From positions 310,001 to 374,000 of the forward strand of contig JAHDXR010000001.1 in the NCBI GenBank assembly GCA_023384105.1: a stretch of 64,000 nucleotides of DNA, given 5' to 3'. A model generated the notes under the pieces. It was given only the letters and a program-made list of their open reading frames with translations. It had not been told where the DNA came from and ran no database searches. This document shows, piece after piece, positions 33,472 through 41,828 of this stretch. This DNA is from Hyphomonadaceae bacterium. GTDB taxonomy: Bacteria; Pseudomonadota; Alphaproteobacteria; Caulobacterales; Aquidulcibacteraceae. Every line of letters begins with the position of its first letter. The stretch's first letter is position 1. The position numbers were made by a program, and so were the translations under genes.

Positions 33472-34049
33472 TGCGGCAAGAGCGCGGCGGCCAGCGCCGT
33501 GATGGCGCGGCAGGCGTTCTTGTGCGGATCGGAGGATTCCTGCGCTTTCGAAATGACGAACGCGCCTTCCATCGCCGCCAGCGTGGCCGAAGCGAAGATC
33601 GCCGCGTTCGCCTCGCTCATGCCGCGCGCGACGGCGGCTTTGCGGATTTCCGCCTCCCAGGACGAGAACGCGACGCGCACCGCGGCCGCCAGCTTCGGAT
33701 TGCCCTCGCCATAGCCGGTGGCGATCGCCGCCATGGGGCAGGAGGCCTTGTAGCGGCGATCCTTGCTTTCCTTGGCGCTGGCCTTGAACACGCGTTCGAT
33801 GAAGGTCTCGATATCGACGCCGCTCTCGTGCAGTTCGCGAAACCGGGTGGCGACCTCGGCCCCGACGCGGGCCACCACTTCGGCGCCGATCTGCTCCTTG
33901 CCGCCGGGGAAATGGAAATAGAGCGAACCGCGCGGCGCCCCGGACTTGGCCAGCAGTTCGGCCACGCCGACCCCCGCATAGCCGCGTTCTCGGAACAGTT
34001 CGACCGCCGCGGAAAGCATGTCCTCACGGGCGGATGTTGGTTTGGCCAT
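33468..34049 (-). CDS. TetR/AcrR-family repressor
   Basis: 193 aa from ATG 34049 (MAKPTSAREDML); a GTG two codons upstream is possible. The N-terminal helix-turn-helix is standard (AAVELFRERGYAGVGVAELLAKSGAPRGSLYFHFPGGKEQ). The C-terminal domain has a single cysteine in KASCPMAAIA, a place where thiol-reactive effectors bind in the related NemR and LfrR-like regulators; this is a suggestion only. It is divergent from a small secreted protein, with a long inverted repeat between them. Confidence 0.9.
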   Translation of the reverse strand: MAKPTSAREDMLSAAVELFRERGYAGVGVAELLAKSGAPRGSLYFHFPGGKEQIGAEVVARVGAEVATRFRELHESGVDIETFIERVFKASAKESKDRRYKASCPMAAIATGYGEGNPKLAAAVRVAFSSWEAEIRKAAVARGMSEANAAIFASATLAAMEGAFVISKAQESSDPHKNACRAITALAAALLPH

Positions 34050-34070
34050 AAACACAAAAATATCATTTGT

Positions 34071-34115
34071 ATGACGATCGGTCTAGTTTATAGGTAAAAA
34101 TAGACCGGTCGTCAT
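34071..34115. promoter_or_regulatory. Divergent TetR operator
   Basis: atgacgatcggtcta (34071-34085) and tagaccggtcgtcat (34101-34115) are inverted copies with one mismatch, 15 bases apart. Each half contains the gaccggtc-like core typical of TetR-family sites. The pair lies between the TetR gene and the secreted-protein gene and could control both. Confidence 0.7.
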
Positions 34116-34151
34116 AGTGGCCGGCGCCCGTCTTCTCCCCGGAGGGTCCAA

Positions 34152-34466
34152 ATGAGAAGTTTCCTGATGTCCGCGCTGGCCTTGGCGGCTTTCGCAGTTC
34201 CCGGCGTCGCCGCCGCGGACGACGTACGCGACCGCACCGAGGCGATCCGCCTGTGCCGCGCCGAAGTGGCTGCGCAGGCCGGCCTCGCCGCCGAGAACGT
34301 GCGCCTCGACCAGGTCCGCGTGCGCGGCTCCTCGATCCGCGTCGATCTCGACCTGTGGCGCAACGGCGCGCTGGAGAACGTGCGCTGCGACGTCGCCCGC
34401 AGCCGCGGCGAACTCACCATCGCCTCGATCACGCCGGCGCTGCAGACCACCGTCGCGGCGGAGTAG
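34152..34466 (+). CDS. Small secreted protein of unknown function
   Basis: 104 aa with a clear signal peptide (MRSFLMSALALAAFAVPGVAAADD, cleavage likely after VAA or AAA). The mature part has two cysteines (IRLCRAEVAAQ and ENVRCDVARS), probably disulfide-linked, and a predicted beta-rich end. ggaggg precedes the ATG. It shares its promoter region with a TetR repressor, so it is probably induced by the repressor's ligand. A strong terminator follows. I do not recognise a named family. Confidence 0.75.
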   Translation: MRSFLMSALALAAFAVPGVAAADDVRDRTEAIRLCRAEVAAQAGLAAENVRLDQVRVRGSSIRVDLDLWRNGALENVRCDVARSRGELTIASITPALQTTVAAE

Positions 34467-34523
34467 CGCCGATCTTTTGCCCGCGTGTCTTTTCAGCCTC
34501 CCGCAAAGACACGTTTACTCCTC

Positions 34524-34557
34524 GCGCTCCCGCTTTGCGGCGGGAGCGCTTTTGTTT
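34524..34557 (+). terminator. Rho-independent terminator
   Basis: gcgctcccgc, loop tttgcg, gcgggagcgc, then ttttgttt: a perfect 10-bp GC-rich stem and T run, about 60 bases after the secreted-protein stop. Confidence 0.9.
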
Positions 34558-34613
34558 GCGCCGGCTGGCGAAAGCGATTGCGCCGGCGCCGCCGCGCGCC
34601 GTAAGCGGCGCGG

Positions 34614-35219
34614 ATGGCCGAGATCGCGACCCTGTTCGTCACCAAGCTCTACCGCGCGGCGGTGGAGGGGCCGGACAACCGCGCTCTGCTCGCCGCCTGC
34701 CGCGCCATCGCCGCCGACGACGAAGCGGGCAGGCGCTGGAGCGAGGAAAAGGGCTATCGCGGCTACACCTCCTACGCCTCGCTTGACGATCTGCCCAGGC
34801 GCGATCCCGACATCGCCGCGCTGAAAGGGCTGCTCGACAAGCACGCCGCCGGGTTCGCGCGCGAACTCAATCTCGACCTCGGCGGCCGGCGGCTGAAACT
34901 GGATTCGATCTGGATCAACGTGCTGGCGCCGGGCGGTGCCCACACCGGCCACATCCATCCGCATTCGGTGCTGAGCGGGACGTATTACGTCGATACGCCG
35001 CCGGGCGCCTCGGCGCTGAAGTTCGAAGACCCGCGCCTGCCGATGATGATGGCGGCGCCGCCGCGCCGCGAAGACGCGCCGGAATCGGAACGCAGCTTCG
35101 TCTACGTCCGGCCGAAGGCCGGCGAGGTGGTGATGTGGGAGAGCTTCATCCGCCACGAAGTGACGCCGAACAGCGCCCGGAAGGCGCGCGTCAGCATCAG
35201 CTTCAATTACGGCTGGTGA
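34614..35219 (+). CDS. 2-oxoglutarate/Fe(II)-dependent oxygenase-like protein (TIGR02466 type)
   Basis: 201 aa. The double-stranded beta-helix iron-binding pattern is visible: GAHTGHIHPHSVLSGTYYVDTP (His with Ser/Thr-rich surroundings), FIRHEVTPN (second His) and RVSISFNYGW (the 2-oxoglutarate-binding Arg and Ser). This matches the TIGR02466 group of putative oxygenases; substrates are unknown, and some are near protein or nucleotide hydroxylases. There is no signal peptide. It follows the terminator of the previous gene, so it has its own promoter. Confidence 0.8.
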   Translation: MAEIATLFVTKLYRAAVEGPDNRALLAACRAIAADDEAGRRWSEEKGYRGYTSYASLDDLPRRDPDIAALKGLLDKHAAGFARELNLDLGGRRLKLDSIWINVLAPGGAHTGHIHPHSVLSGTYYVDTPPGASALKFEDPRLPMMMAAPPRREDAPESERSFVYVRPKAGEVVMWESFIRHEVTPNSARKARVSISFNYGW

Positions 35220-35221
35220 TC

Positions 35222-35422
35222 TCAGCGCCGCAACAGCCACACCAGCGCCGACAGTACGATGCTGACGAGAAGACCGGTGACGACGGGAAAGTAGAAGCTG
35301 AAGTTCTCGCGCCGGATGACGATGTCGCCCGGCAGCCGCCCGAGGCCGAGCTTGGACAGCCACGGCCACGCCAGGCCGATCAGCACGATGGCGATCCCGA
35401 GGACGATAAGAAAACGGGACAT
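35222..35422 (-). CDS. DUF2905 small membrane protein
   Basis: 66 aa: a membrane helix (FLIVLGIAIVLIGLAWPWLSK), the family signature LGRLPGDIVIRRENFSFYFP, and a second helix (VVTGLLVSIVLSALVWLLRR). This is the whole DUF2905 pattern. It is an inner-membrane protein of unknown function. It is convergent with the oxygenase gene (2 bases apart) and downstream of an SDR gene on the same strand. Confidence 0.92.
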   Translation of the reverse strand: MSRFLIVLGIAIVLIGLAWPWLSKLGLGRLPGDIVIRRENFSFYFPVVTGLLVSIVLSALVWLLRR

Positions 35423-35449
35423 CGCTAGTCCGGCGCGCAGAACCGCCGA

Positions 35450-36217
35450 TCAGCGCGCGGTGTAGCCGCCGTCGATCACCAGCTCCGAGCCGGTGACGAA
35501 CTTGGCTTCGTCGGAGGCCAGATAAACGGCGCCCCAGGCGATGTCGTCCGGCTCGCCCATGTGCCCCAGCGGGTGCAGCGCCGCGGTGGCGGCCTTTCCC
35601 TCTTCGAGTTCGCCGGCGCTCTTCAGGTGCGCCTCCACCATCGGCGTCCAGATGAAGCCCGGATGCACCGAGTTCACGCGGATCTTGTCCGGCGCGTAGA
35701 TCATCGCGTCGGTCTTGCTCATCAGCCGCACCGCGCCCTTCGAGGCGTGATAGGGCGGCGTGTCGGGCGCGCCGACCAGGCCGTAGATCGACGACAGGTT
35801 GATGATCGAGCCGCCGCCGGCGCGCTTCATCGCCGGCACGGCGTACTTGGTGCAGAAGAACACGCCCTTGACGTTGATCGCCTGCACGAAATCCCATTCT
35901 TCCTCGGTCAGCTCGTGGGTCGGCTTGTTTGCGCCGGAGACGCCGGCATTGTTCACCAGCACGTCGATGCGGCCGAAATGGTTCTCGACCTCGCCGAATA
36001 CGCGCTTCACCTCCGCCTCCTTGGCGACGTCGCACGGCCAGAAGCGGGCCTTGATCCCCGCGGCGTCGAGTCTGGCGGCGAGCGCTTCGCCTTCGGCGCC
36101 GTGCAGGTCGAGCAGAGCGACCGCGGCGCCTTCCTCGCCCAGCCGGCGCGCCGTCGCCGCGCCGATGCCGAGCGCCGCGCCGGTGATGACGGCGACTTTA
36201 TCCTTGAGCCTGTTCAT
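35450..36217 (-). CDS. Short-chain dehydrogenase/reductase
   Basis: 255 aa, classical SDR. TGAALGIGAATARRL is the cofactor loop, NNAG lies in VLVNNAGVSG, the catalytic set is Ser in NLSSIYG and YHASK, and the C-terminal SELVIDGGYTAR is typical. The aspartate in ALLDLHG suggests NAD+ preference. It resembles glucose/alcohol/3-oxoacyl dehydrogenases of the GolD-like group, too broad to name a substrate. Confidence 0.9.
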   Translation of the reverse strand: MNRLKDKVAVITGAALGIGAATARRLGEEGAAVALLDLHGAEGEALAARLDAAGIKARFWPCDVAKEAEVKRVFGEVENHFGRIDVLVNNAGVSGANKPTHELTEEEWDFVQAINVKGVFFCTKYAVPAMKRAGGGSIINLSSIYGLVGAPDTPPYHASKGAVRLMSKTDAMIYAPDKIRVNSVHPGFIWTPMVEAHLKSAGELEEGKAATAALHPLGHMGEPDDIAWGAVYLASDEAKFVTGSELVIDGGYTAR

Positions 36218-36323
36218 GGGACGCCTCCTTTAGGGGCAAGGTAGGCGGCGCGCGCGGCGCGGCAATTGATCTGGCGCAGAGATGCAGCCGGGTGTGGGCG
36301 ATGAAACGGGGCGCCGTCCGTAT

Positions 36324-37250
36324 TCAGGCTTCGGAGGCCTTCGAGTAGGTGAAGCCTGGGCGGCCGTGCCAGAAGCCGTTGGCGAGCGCGGGAATGGCGT
36401 TCAGCGCCATGAGCTGCTCGTGCGCCGCTTCCGCCGCCATGCGACCGTCGGCCGTGTCGCGGAACAGCTGGGCGACCTTCACCATGTCCAGCGAATGCGG
36501 CGACAGGCGCAGGTCGGTCACGCCCATCGCCGCCAACTCGGGCAGTTCGTCCAGCATGCACAGATAGGCGTGCGACATGGTCTGGATGCCGTTGACGGCG
36601 AGCCACGGTTCGCCCTCGATCGTGCGCAGTTCCATGCCGTCGGAATCGTGCTCGCAGACGAACTGGCAATTGTCCTTGGTGCGGGCGTGGGCGCGGGCGT
36701 GATAGCAGCGGGCCGAGAGCGCGAGCGAGGCGCGGCCGAACACCTGCACCTCGACGCCCGCGCCCAGTTCGCGCGCCGTTTCGGCGAGCAGGCGCACGGC
36801 GCTCCGCGGCAGTTCCGACGGCAGCGCGAAGTGCATGGCGCCGCGGGATGCGAGGTGGCGCATGGTTTCTTCGTTATAGGTGTTGAACAGCGCGCCGATC
36901 CGGTGCGGACGCCCGGCGAGCTTGCGCAGCGCCGAGGCGTCGTTCACCTCGACTTCAAGCTCGGAGTCGGCGAGCGCCGCCGTCATCGCGCGCTCGCGCC
37001 GCAGCATGACCTCCGCCAGCGACGACAGCACCACAGTCTTGCCGGCGCCCTGCAGCCGCTCGATCAGTTCCGGCAATAGCGGTTCGGAGAACGGGGCGCG
37101 CTTCGAACAGATCACTTCGCCGAGATAGACCGTGTCGACCGGCGCTTCGTCGGCGATGCGGAAATAGAAGTCGCGCCGGCGTTCGGCCGGCCAGTGAAAC
37201 AGCAGCGGGCCGAGCGTGAGCCGCGGCGCCGGCGTGCGATCGGTCGTCAT
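36324..37250 (-). CDS. ubiV: Ubiquinone biosynthesis protein UbiV (oxygen-independent)
   Basis: 308 aa from ATG 37250; the longer track ORF reads through ubiU. It is a U32-peptidase-like protein (LGPLLFHWPAERRRDFYFRIADEAPVDTVYLGEVICSKRAPF). The four 4Fe-4S cysteines are apparently in VICSKR, SARCYHARAHARTKDNCQFVCE. With UbiU it forms the complex that hydroxylates the ubiquinone ring without O2, using prephenate as oxygen donor, as shown in E. coli. It starts with a 1-base overlap with the ubiU stop (TGATG). Confidence 0.92.
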   Translation of the reverse strand: MTTDRTPAPRLTLGPLLFHWPAERRRDFYFRIADEAPVDTVYLGEVICSKRAPFSEPLLPELIERLQGAGKTVVLSSLAEVMLRRERAMTAALADSELEVEVNDASALRKLAGRPHRIGALFNTYNEETMRHLASRGAMHFALPSELPRSAVRLLAETARELGAGVEVQVFGRASLALSARCYHARAHARTKDNCQFVCEHDSDGMELRTIEGEPWLAVNGIQTMSHAYLCMLDELPELAAMGVTDLRLSPHSLDMVKVAQLFRDTADGRMAAEAAHEQLMALNAIPALANGFWHGRPGFTYSKASEA

Positions 37251-38248
37251 CAGCGCCAGGCCTTTGTCTTGAACGCGCCTTCGGTCTGCTTCTGGCCCTC
37301 CGTCAGCGCGACCAGATCGGCGATTTGAGGCTCGCGGCCGGCGAGCACGGCGTCGATGGCTTTGCGGAACTGGCCGACGACGGCGCGCACATAGGCGCGC
37401 GAGCGCTGCCGGCCCTCGATCTTGAAAGCGTGCACGCCGGCGCGGATCAGGTCCGGCAGCATTGCCGCGAGATTGAGGCTGACCGGCTCCTCGAACGCAT
37501 AATAGGGATCGGGCCGCACCGGCGCGCGGTAGCGGCCTTTGCAGATGGTGGGATAGCCGGCCTTGTCCTCGCTGGCGAAGCAATCGATCGCGTGCGTGCC
37601 GAGCCGGCTGACCATTGCCCCGTCGCGCTGCTCTTCGAACCGCACCTGCGCCGCCGGCGAGCAGACGCCGTCCATGTTGGTCGACACGCCGGTGGCGTAA
37701 TTGGTGAGCGCGCAGCGGCCTTCGAGCATCAGGCCGTGATTGCCGAAGATGAAGGTCTCGATCTCGCACGGGATCTCGGCGGCGATGGCCTTGATCTCGG
37801 GCACGGTCAGCACGCGCGGCAGCACCACGCGCTTGATCCCGAATTCGTGGCAATAATAGCCGATGGCGTCGGGGCTCGACGCCGACGCCTGCACCGACAG
37901 ATGCAGCCGCTGCTGCGGATGCGCGCGCGCGGCGTAGGCGGCGACGCCGATGTCGGCCACGATCAGCGCGTCCGCGCCCATAGAGGCGCCGGCGTCGACC
38001 GCCTCGCGCCACAGCCCGAACTTGCCGGCGGGCGGAAAGGTGTTGAGCGCGAGCAGCACCTTCGCGCCGTGCTTGTGCGCATAGTCGAGGCCGTCGCGGA
38101 ACTCGTCGAGCGTGAAGTTGAGCCCGGGGAAGTTGCGCGCGTTGGTGGCGTTCTGGAAGCCGCAATAGACGCTGTCGGCGCCCGCATCGACGGCGTCGCG
38201 CAGGGCCGTCGGCGTGCCCGCCGGGCAGACGAGGTCGGGGCGGATCAT
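37250..38248 (-). CDS. ubiU: Ubiquinone biosynthesis protein UbiU (oxygen-independent)
   Basis: 332 aa from ATG 38248. It has a U32 fold with LVCPAGTPTALRDAVDAGADSVYCGFQNATNARNF and the signature FIFGNHGLMLEGRCALTNYATGVSTNMDGVCSP; this segment plus DCFASEDKAGYPTICKGRY supplies the iron-sulfur cysteines. It is the partner of UbiV in anaerobic ring hydroxylation. It starts inside the ubiT stop (ATGA) and ends in the ubiV start. Confidence 0.94.
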   Translation of the reverse strand: MIRPDLVCPAGTPTALRDAVDAGADSVYCGFQNATNARNFPGLNFTLDEFRDGLDYAHKHGAKVLLALNTFPPAGKFGLWREAVDAGASMGADALIVADIGVAAYAARAHPQQRLHLSVQASASSPDAIGYYCHEFGIKRVVLPRVLTVPEIKAIAAEIPCEIETFIFGNHGLMLEGRCALTNYATGVSTNMDGVCSPAAQVRFEEQRDGAMVSRLGTHAIDCFASEDKAGYPTICKGRYRAPVRPDPYYAFEEPVSLNLAAMLPDLIRAGVHAFKIEGRQRSRAYVRAVVGQFRKAIDAVLAGREPQIADLVALTEGQKQTEGAFKTKAWR

Positions 38249-38754
38249 GGCCGGCGCTGGAGCACGCGGCGCGCGACGGCGAGGGCGGCGCGTCCGGGCG
38301 GGCCGTAGACCGAGGCTGCGGCCTCCGAGAGCGGCGTGTCGAGATTGTCGAGCGCGTTGCGCAGGCTGACGACGGCTTCGGTGTCGCCGGAAACCTGCAG
38401 ATCGCGCGAGAAGAACATGGCGTCGCCGTCCTGGTCGCTGTCGATCATGCGCATCAGCCGCGCGAAGCGTCCGGCGATACGGGCGTCGTGCGCCGGCGTT
38501 TCGCGGCGCGAAAACGCGCGCAGTAGCGGCTTGTGCGGGTTGGGCTCGAGATAGAGGCCGAACGGCAGGTCGACCGGGTCGATGACGAAGCGCGCGGCGC
38601 GATGGGCGCCGAGCCGCTCGAACAGCGCCGGATGCTTGCGCGCGATCGTGCCGACGATGCGCGCGAGCGCCGGCTGCAGCAGCGCCAGCGCCAGCGAAGA
38701 AGGCGCCGGCGCCGCGCGGCGCCCCCCGCGCAACGCCTGAACGACATAAGCCAT
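38245..38754 (-). CDS. ubiT: SCP2-domain lipid-binding protein UbiT
   Basis: 169 aa from ATG 38754 (a GTG five codons upstream is in the track). The SCP2 sterol-carrier-like fold is recognised by FVIDPVDLPFGLYLEPNPHKPLLRAFSRRE and DAMFFSRDLQVSGDTEAVVSLRNALDNLD. UbiT carries hydrophobic ubiquinone intermediates in the oxygen-independent pathway. First gene of a tightly overlapped ubiTUV operon, implying growth with low or no oxygen. A degenerate FNR/FixK-like sequence (tttgcacgcatcaa) lies at 38788-38801. Confidence 0.88.
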   Translation of the reverse strand: MAYVVQALRGGRRAAPAPSSLALALLQPALARIVGTIARKHPALFERLGAHRAARFVIDPVDLPFGLYLEPNPHKPLLRAFSRRETPAHDARIAGRFARLMRMIDSDQDGDAMFFSRDLQVSGDTEAVVSLRNALDNLDTPLSEAAASVYGPPGRAALAVARRVLQRRP

Positions 38755-39008
38755 GCGCTCGCCTAGCACGGGGGCGGGCGGGCCCGCTTTGCACGCATCA
38801 AGGCGGGATGCGACGTTTTGTGACGCGCATCGGCGCAGACGCTGCTGATGCGAATGATGATCATGGCGCGGTCCCCCGCGCGGCGGCGGATCGGGTCGCT
38901 GGGACGGTCAATCCTGGCGCGGCGGCCAGGATGGCGCGGCGATGGGCGGCGACGGCTTTGCGGGGTTGTCGCGAAGCTCCAGAATGACGGATTAAGGCGT
39001 GCTTGAGG
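38755..39008. other. Gene-free region between ubiT and the RelE gene
   Basis: About 250 bases with no credible gene. It must hold the ubiTUV promoter. On the minus strand ttgat-gcgt-gcaaa (38801-38788) keeps one perfect and one poor half of an FNR/FixK box. Nothing else stands out. Confidence 0.4.
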
Positions 39009-39293
39009 TCAGCGAGGCCGCCGCTGAAGACTGTGCCAAACGCGCGTTATAATAATTGTATCATCGATGATTTGATAGCGCACGACGTAAGCCGACCTGC
39101 CGAACTTGATGAAGAGTTCGCGGAAACCGTCTTGGCGTTCGACGCCCTTGAACGGCTGCTCCGCCAGTGACAAAATGCGGCTCGTCACGAGATTGAACAT
39201 GCGCAGCGCAGCGCGCGGGCTGTGCCGGTTCAGCGAGTGTTCGAAGCGAAGCAGGTCGCGCCGGGCGGCAGGGCGCAGCTCCACACGCCTCAT
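39009..39293 (-). CDS. RelE/ParE-family toxin
   Basis: 94 aa with the RelE/ParE pattern: RRVELRPAARRDLLRFEHSL, then RMFNLVTSRILSLAEQPFKGVERQDGFRELFIKFGRSAYVVRYQIIDDTIIITRVWHSLQRR, ending in the typical strand and basic tail. Such toxins cut mRNA on ribosomes or poison gyrase; which applies here cannot be told. It overlaps the antitoxin gene by 4 bases. Confidence 0.88.
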   Translation of the reverse strand: MRRVELRPAARRDLLRFEHSLNRHSPRAALRMFNLVTSRILSLAEQPFKGVERQDGFRELFIKFGRSAYVVRYQIIDDTIIITRVWHSLQRRPR

Positions 39294-39553
39294 TTACGCG
39301 GCGCGGCGCGCGCTTCGAGGCGGGTGCGGATTTCAGCGAAGATTTCTTCGGCCGGGACGTCGGCGCCAGGCTCTTCGAGACGGCGCAGGTCCTCATCCCA
39401 ACTCAAATCATTATATTCGGCCTCGAAGGCGAGGTCGTCGGCGATCTGTTGGCGGACATAGTCCTCCGGCGTCAGCCCCCGCGCCTCGGCCGCGGCGCGG
39501 ACTTCCTCCGCGAGCGGGCCGGTGAGGGAGATGGTGAGGGTGTCGATGGACAT
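39290..39553 (-). CDS. Antitoxin of the RelE/ParE pair (ribbon-helix-helix type)
   Basis: 87 aa: DTLTISLTGPLAEEVRAAAEARGLTPEDYVRQQIADDL is an RHH strand-helix-helix, followed by an acidic toxin-binding tail (SWDEDLRRLEEPGADVPAEEIFAEIRTRLE) of the ParD kind. The antitoxin-first order with ATGA overlap is standard. An interspersed repeat lies just upstream. Confidence 0.85.
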   Translation of the reverse strand: MSIDTLTISLTGPLAEEVRAAAEARGLTPEDYVRQQIADDLAFEAEYNDLSWDEDLRRLEEPGADVPAEEIFAEIRTRLEARAAPRK

Positions 39554-39583
39554 GGGCGACTTCTAGCACAACTCGCCTGCATC

Positions 39584-39682
39584 GTCATTCCGGGGCTCAG
39601 CGCAGCTGAGAACCCGGCACCCAGGGCGCCCGGCGCATCGTTTGCCCTGGGTCCCGGATCGCGCTTCGCGCGTCCGGAATAA
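39584..39682. repeat. Interspersed inverted repeat (related to 9456 and 61471)
   Basis: Outer arms cattccgg...ccggaat, inner cccagggcgcc...gccctggg and gagaacccggc...gtcccggatc. It fills the gap between the toxin-antitoxin promoter and rpoD. The modules (ctgagaacccggcacccaggg / ccctgggtcccgg) are related to those of the 9456 and 61471 copies. Confidence 0.65.
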
Positions 39683-39708
39683 CGGCTGAAAATTGCTTTT
39701 CGAGCGCA

Positions 39709-39744
39709 TCAATTATCCAAGAAGCTCCGCAGCTTCCGGCTTCT
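39709..39744 (-). repeat. Second, synonymous copy of the rpoD 3' tail
   Basis: Read on the minus strand, the 36 bases after the rpoD stop encode [11 protein letters not shown] plus TGA, exactly the last 11 residues of RpoD, but in a different frame and with different codons at 10 of 11 positions or nearly so. The first copy occupies 39744-39779, so the two are tandem and share one base. Both copies also carry an actgagaag direct repeat. Confidence 0.85.
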
Positions 39745-41789
39745 CAGTTGTCCAGGAAACTTCTCAGTTTTCTGGAGCGGCTGGGGTGCTTCAGCTTGCG
39801 CAGCGCCTTCGCTTCGATCTGGCGGATGCGTTCGCGGGTGACGCTGAATTGCTGGCCGACTTCTTCGAGCGTGTGGTCGGTGTTCATGCCGATGCCGAAG
39901 CGCATGCGCAGGACGCGCTCTTCGCGCGGGGTGAGCGAGGCGAGCACGCGCGTCGTGGTTTCGCGCAGGTTGGACTGGATCGCGGCGTCGACCGGCAGGA
40001 TCGCGTTCTTGTCTTCGATGAAATCGCCGAGATGCGAATCCTCCTCGTCGCCGATCGGCGTTTCGAGGCTGATCGGCTCCTTGGCGATCTTCATCACCTT
40101 GCGCACTTTTTCCAGCGGCAGGCCGAGCTTTTCGGCCAGTTCTTCCGGCGTCGGTTCGCGGCCGATCTCGTGCAGCATCTGGCGGGAGGTGCGCACCAGC
40201 TTGTTGATGGTCTCGATCATGTGGACCGGGATGCGGATGGTGCGCGCCTGGTCGGCGATCGAGCGGGTGATGGCCTGGCGAATCCACCACGTCGCGTAGG
40301 TGCTGAACTTGTAGCCGCGGCGGTACTCGAACTTATCGACCGCCTTCATCAGGCCGATATTGCCTTCCTGGATCAGGTCGAGGAATTGCAGGCCGCGATT
40401 GGTGTATTTCTTGGCGATGGAGATGACGAGGCGCAGGTTCGCTTCGACCATTTCCTTCTTGGCCTGGCGCGCTTCGCGTTCGCCTTTTTGAACGGCGTGG
40501 ACGATGCGGCGGTATTCGTCGATCGGCACGCCGGTTTCCTGCGCCAAGACGCCGATCTCCTGGCGCAGCTCGGCGATCTCGTCGGTTTCGGCGCTGACGA
40601 ACTTGGCCCAGGCCTTGGACTTCACGGCGACCTTCTCGGTCCATTTCGGATCGAGTTCGTGGCCCTGATAGGCTTCGAGGAACTGGCTGCGCGGCACGCC
40701 GTTGGACTCGGCCAGCCGCATCAGCTTGCCTTCAAGCTGAATGAGCTTGCGGTTGATGGCGTAAAGCTGCTCGACCAGGCTTTCGATCCGCGCATTGTTG
40801 AGCTTCAGCTTCTTCAGCTCTTCGATGATCGTGTTCTGCGCGCCGTCATAGGCTTCCGCTTGCGCGGCGGGCAGGGACTTGCCCTTGAGGCGCAGGTCGA
40901 TGCGCTTTTCCTGCAGCTTGCGGAACTGGCCGAACGCTTCGGCGATGGCGTCGAGCGTCGACATCACGCCTTCTTTGAGTTCGGCTTCCATCGCCGACAT
41001 CGAGATGGCCTGTTCGTCGTCGAACTCGCTGTCGCTGTCGGCTTCGGCGGCGGCTTCGCCCGGATCGCGCTCTTCGCCGTCCTCGTCGGTGCGCGGCTTG
41101 TTGCGCGCGGCGGCGGCTTCGGCCTTCTTGCGCTCCTGCTCGGCGATCTCGGCCTTGGCGGCCTCGGGATCGACCAGGCCGTCGGCGTTCACGCCGGGCG
41201 CCGATTGCGGGACGATGCCCATCTCGGCGCCGTACGTGGCTTCGAGGTCGATGATGTCGCGCAGCAGAATCTTCTGTTCGCGCAGTTCGTCGCGCCACAC
41301 CATGATGGCTTCGAACGTGAGCGGGCTTTCGCACAGGCCGCGGATCATCGCGTCGCGGCCGGCCTCGATGCGCTTGGCGATGGCGATTTCGCCCTCGCGC
41401 GAGAGCAGTTCCACGCTGCCCATCTCACGCAGGTACATGCGCACCGGATCGTCGGTGCGGTCGGCGTCTTCGCGGGTGTTGGTGACGGGCGGCTTGCCGT
41501 CCTCGCGGGTGGCGACGGTCTTGTTGGCGGCTTCCTCTTCGGCCGCTTCGCCTTCCTCTTCATTGTCGACGACATTGATGCCCATCTCGTTGAGCTGGGA
41601 CATCACGTCTTCGATCTGCTCGGAGGAGAATTCTTCGCTCGGCAGGACCTTGTTGAGTTCTTCGTGGGTGACGAAGCCGCGCGTCTTCGCGGCCTTGATC
41701 ATCTTCTTCACGGCGGCGTCGGAAAGGTCGAGGATCGGGCCGTCCGGGGCTTCCTTTTCTTCCGTCGCGGTCTCTTCGGTCTTGCTCAT
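39744..41789 (-). CDS. rpoD: Primary sigma factor (sigma-70, RpoD)
   Basis: 681 aa from ATG 41789 ([17 protein letters not shown]). All sigma-70 regions are present: the 1.1 domain, 1.2 ([22 protein letters not shown]), a long acidic non-conserved region, 2.1-2.4 ([49 protein letters not shown]), region 3, and 4.2 ([26 protein letters not shown]). It directs RNA polymerase to housekeeping promoters. It lies 39 bases downstream of dnaG in the macromolecular-synthesis order. The extreme 3' end is duplicated (separate entry), and the last codons (AGA, AAA, AGA, AGT) are unusually AT-rich for this genome. Confidence 0.97.
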   Translation of the reverse strand: MSKTEETATEEKEAPDGPILDLSDAAVKKMIKAAKTRGFVTHEELNKVLPSEEFSSEQIEDVMSQLNEMGINVVDNEEEGEAAEEEAANKTVATREDGKPPVTNTREDADRTDDPVRMYLREMGSVELLSREGEIAIAKRIEAGRDAMIRGLCESPLTFEAIMVWRDELREQKILLRDIIDLEATYGAEMGIVPQSAPGVNADGLVDPEAAKAEIAEQERKKAEAAAARNKPRTDEDGEERDPGEAAAEADSDSEFDDEQAISMSAMEAELKEGVMSTLDAIAEAFGQFRKLQEKRIDLRLKGKSLPAAQAEAYDGAQNTIIEELKKLKLNNARIESLVEQLYAINRKLIQLEGKLMRLAESNGVPRSQFLEAYQGHELDPKWTEKVAVKSKAWAKFVSAETDEIAELRQEIGVLAQETGVPIDEYRRIVHAVQKGEREARQAKKEMVEANLRLVISIAKKYTNRGLQFLDLIQEGNIGLMKAVDKFEYRRGYKFSTYATWWIRQAITRSIADQARTIRIPVHMIETINKLVRTSRQMLHEIGREPTPEELAEKLGLPLEKVRKVMKIAKEPISLETPIGDEEDSHLGDFIEDKNAILPVDAAIQSNLRETTTRVLASLTPREERVLRMRFGIGMNTDHTLEEVGQQFSVTRERIRQIEAKALRKLKHPSRSRKLRSFLDN

Positions 41790-41828
41790 CAGAACTTTGC
41801 TCTTCCCAGTGGAAATAGGCATCAAACG

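Noticed and set aside
39709-40290. 193-aa frame ending in [11 protein letters not shown]
   Set aside because: Its upstream part is an out-of-frame reading of rpoD; only the final 11 codons are meaningful, as a duplicated tail, and I found no slippery heptamer to support programmed frameshifting.
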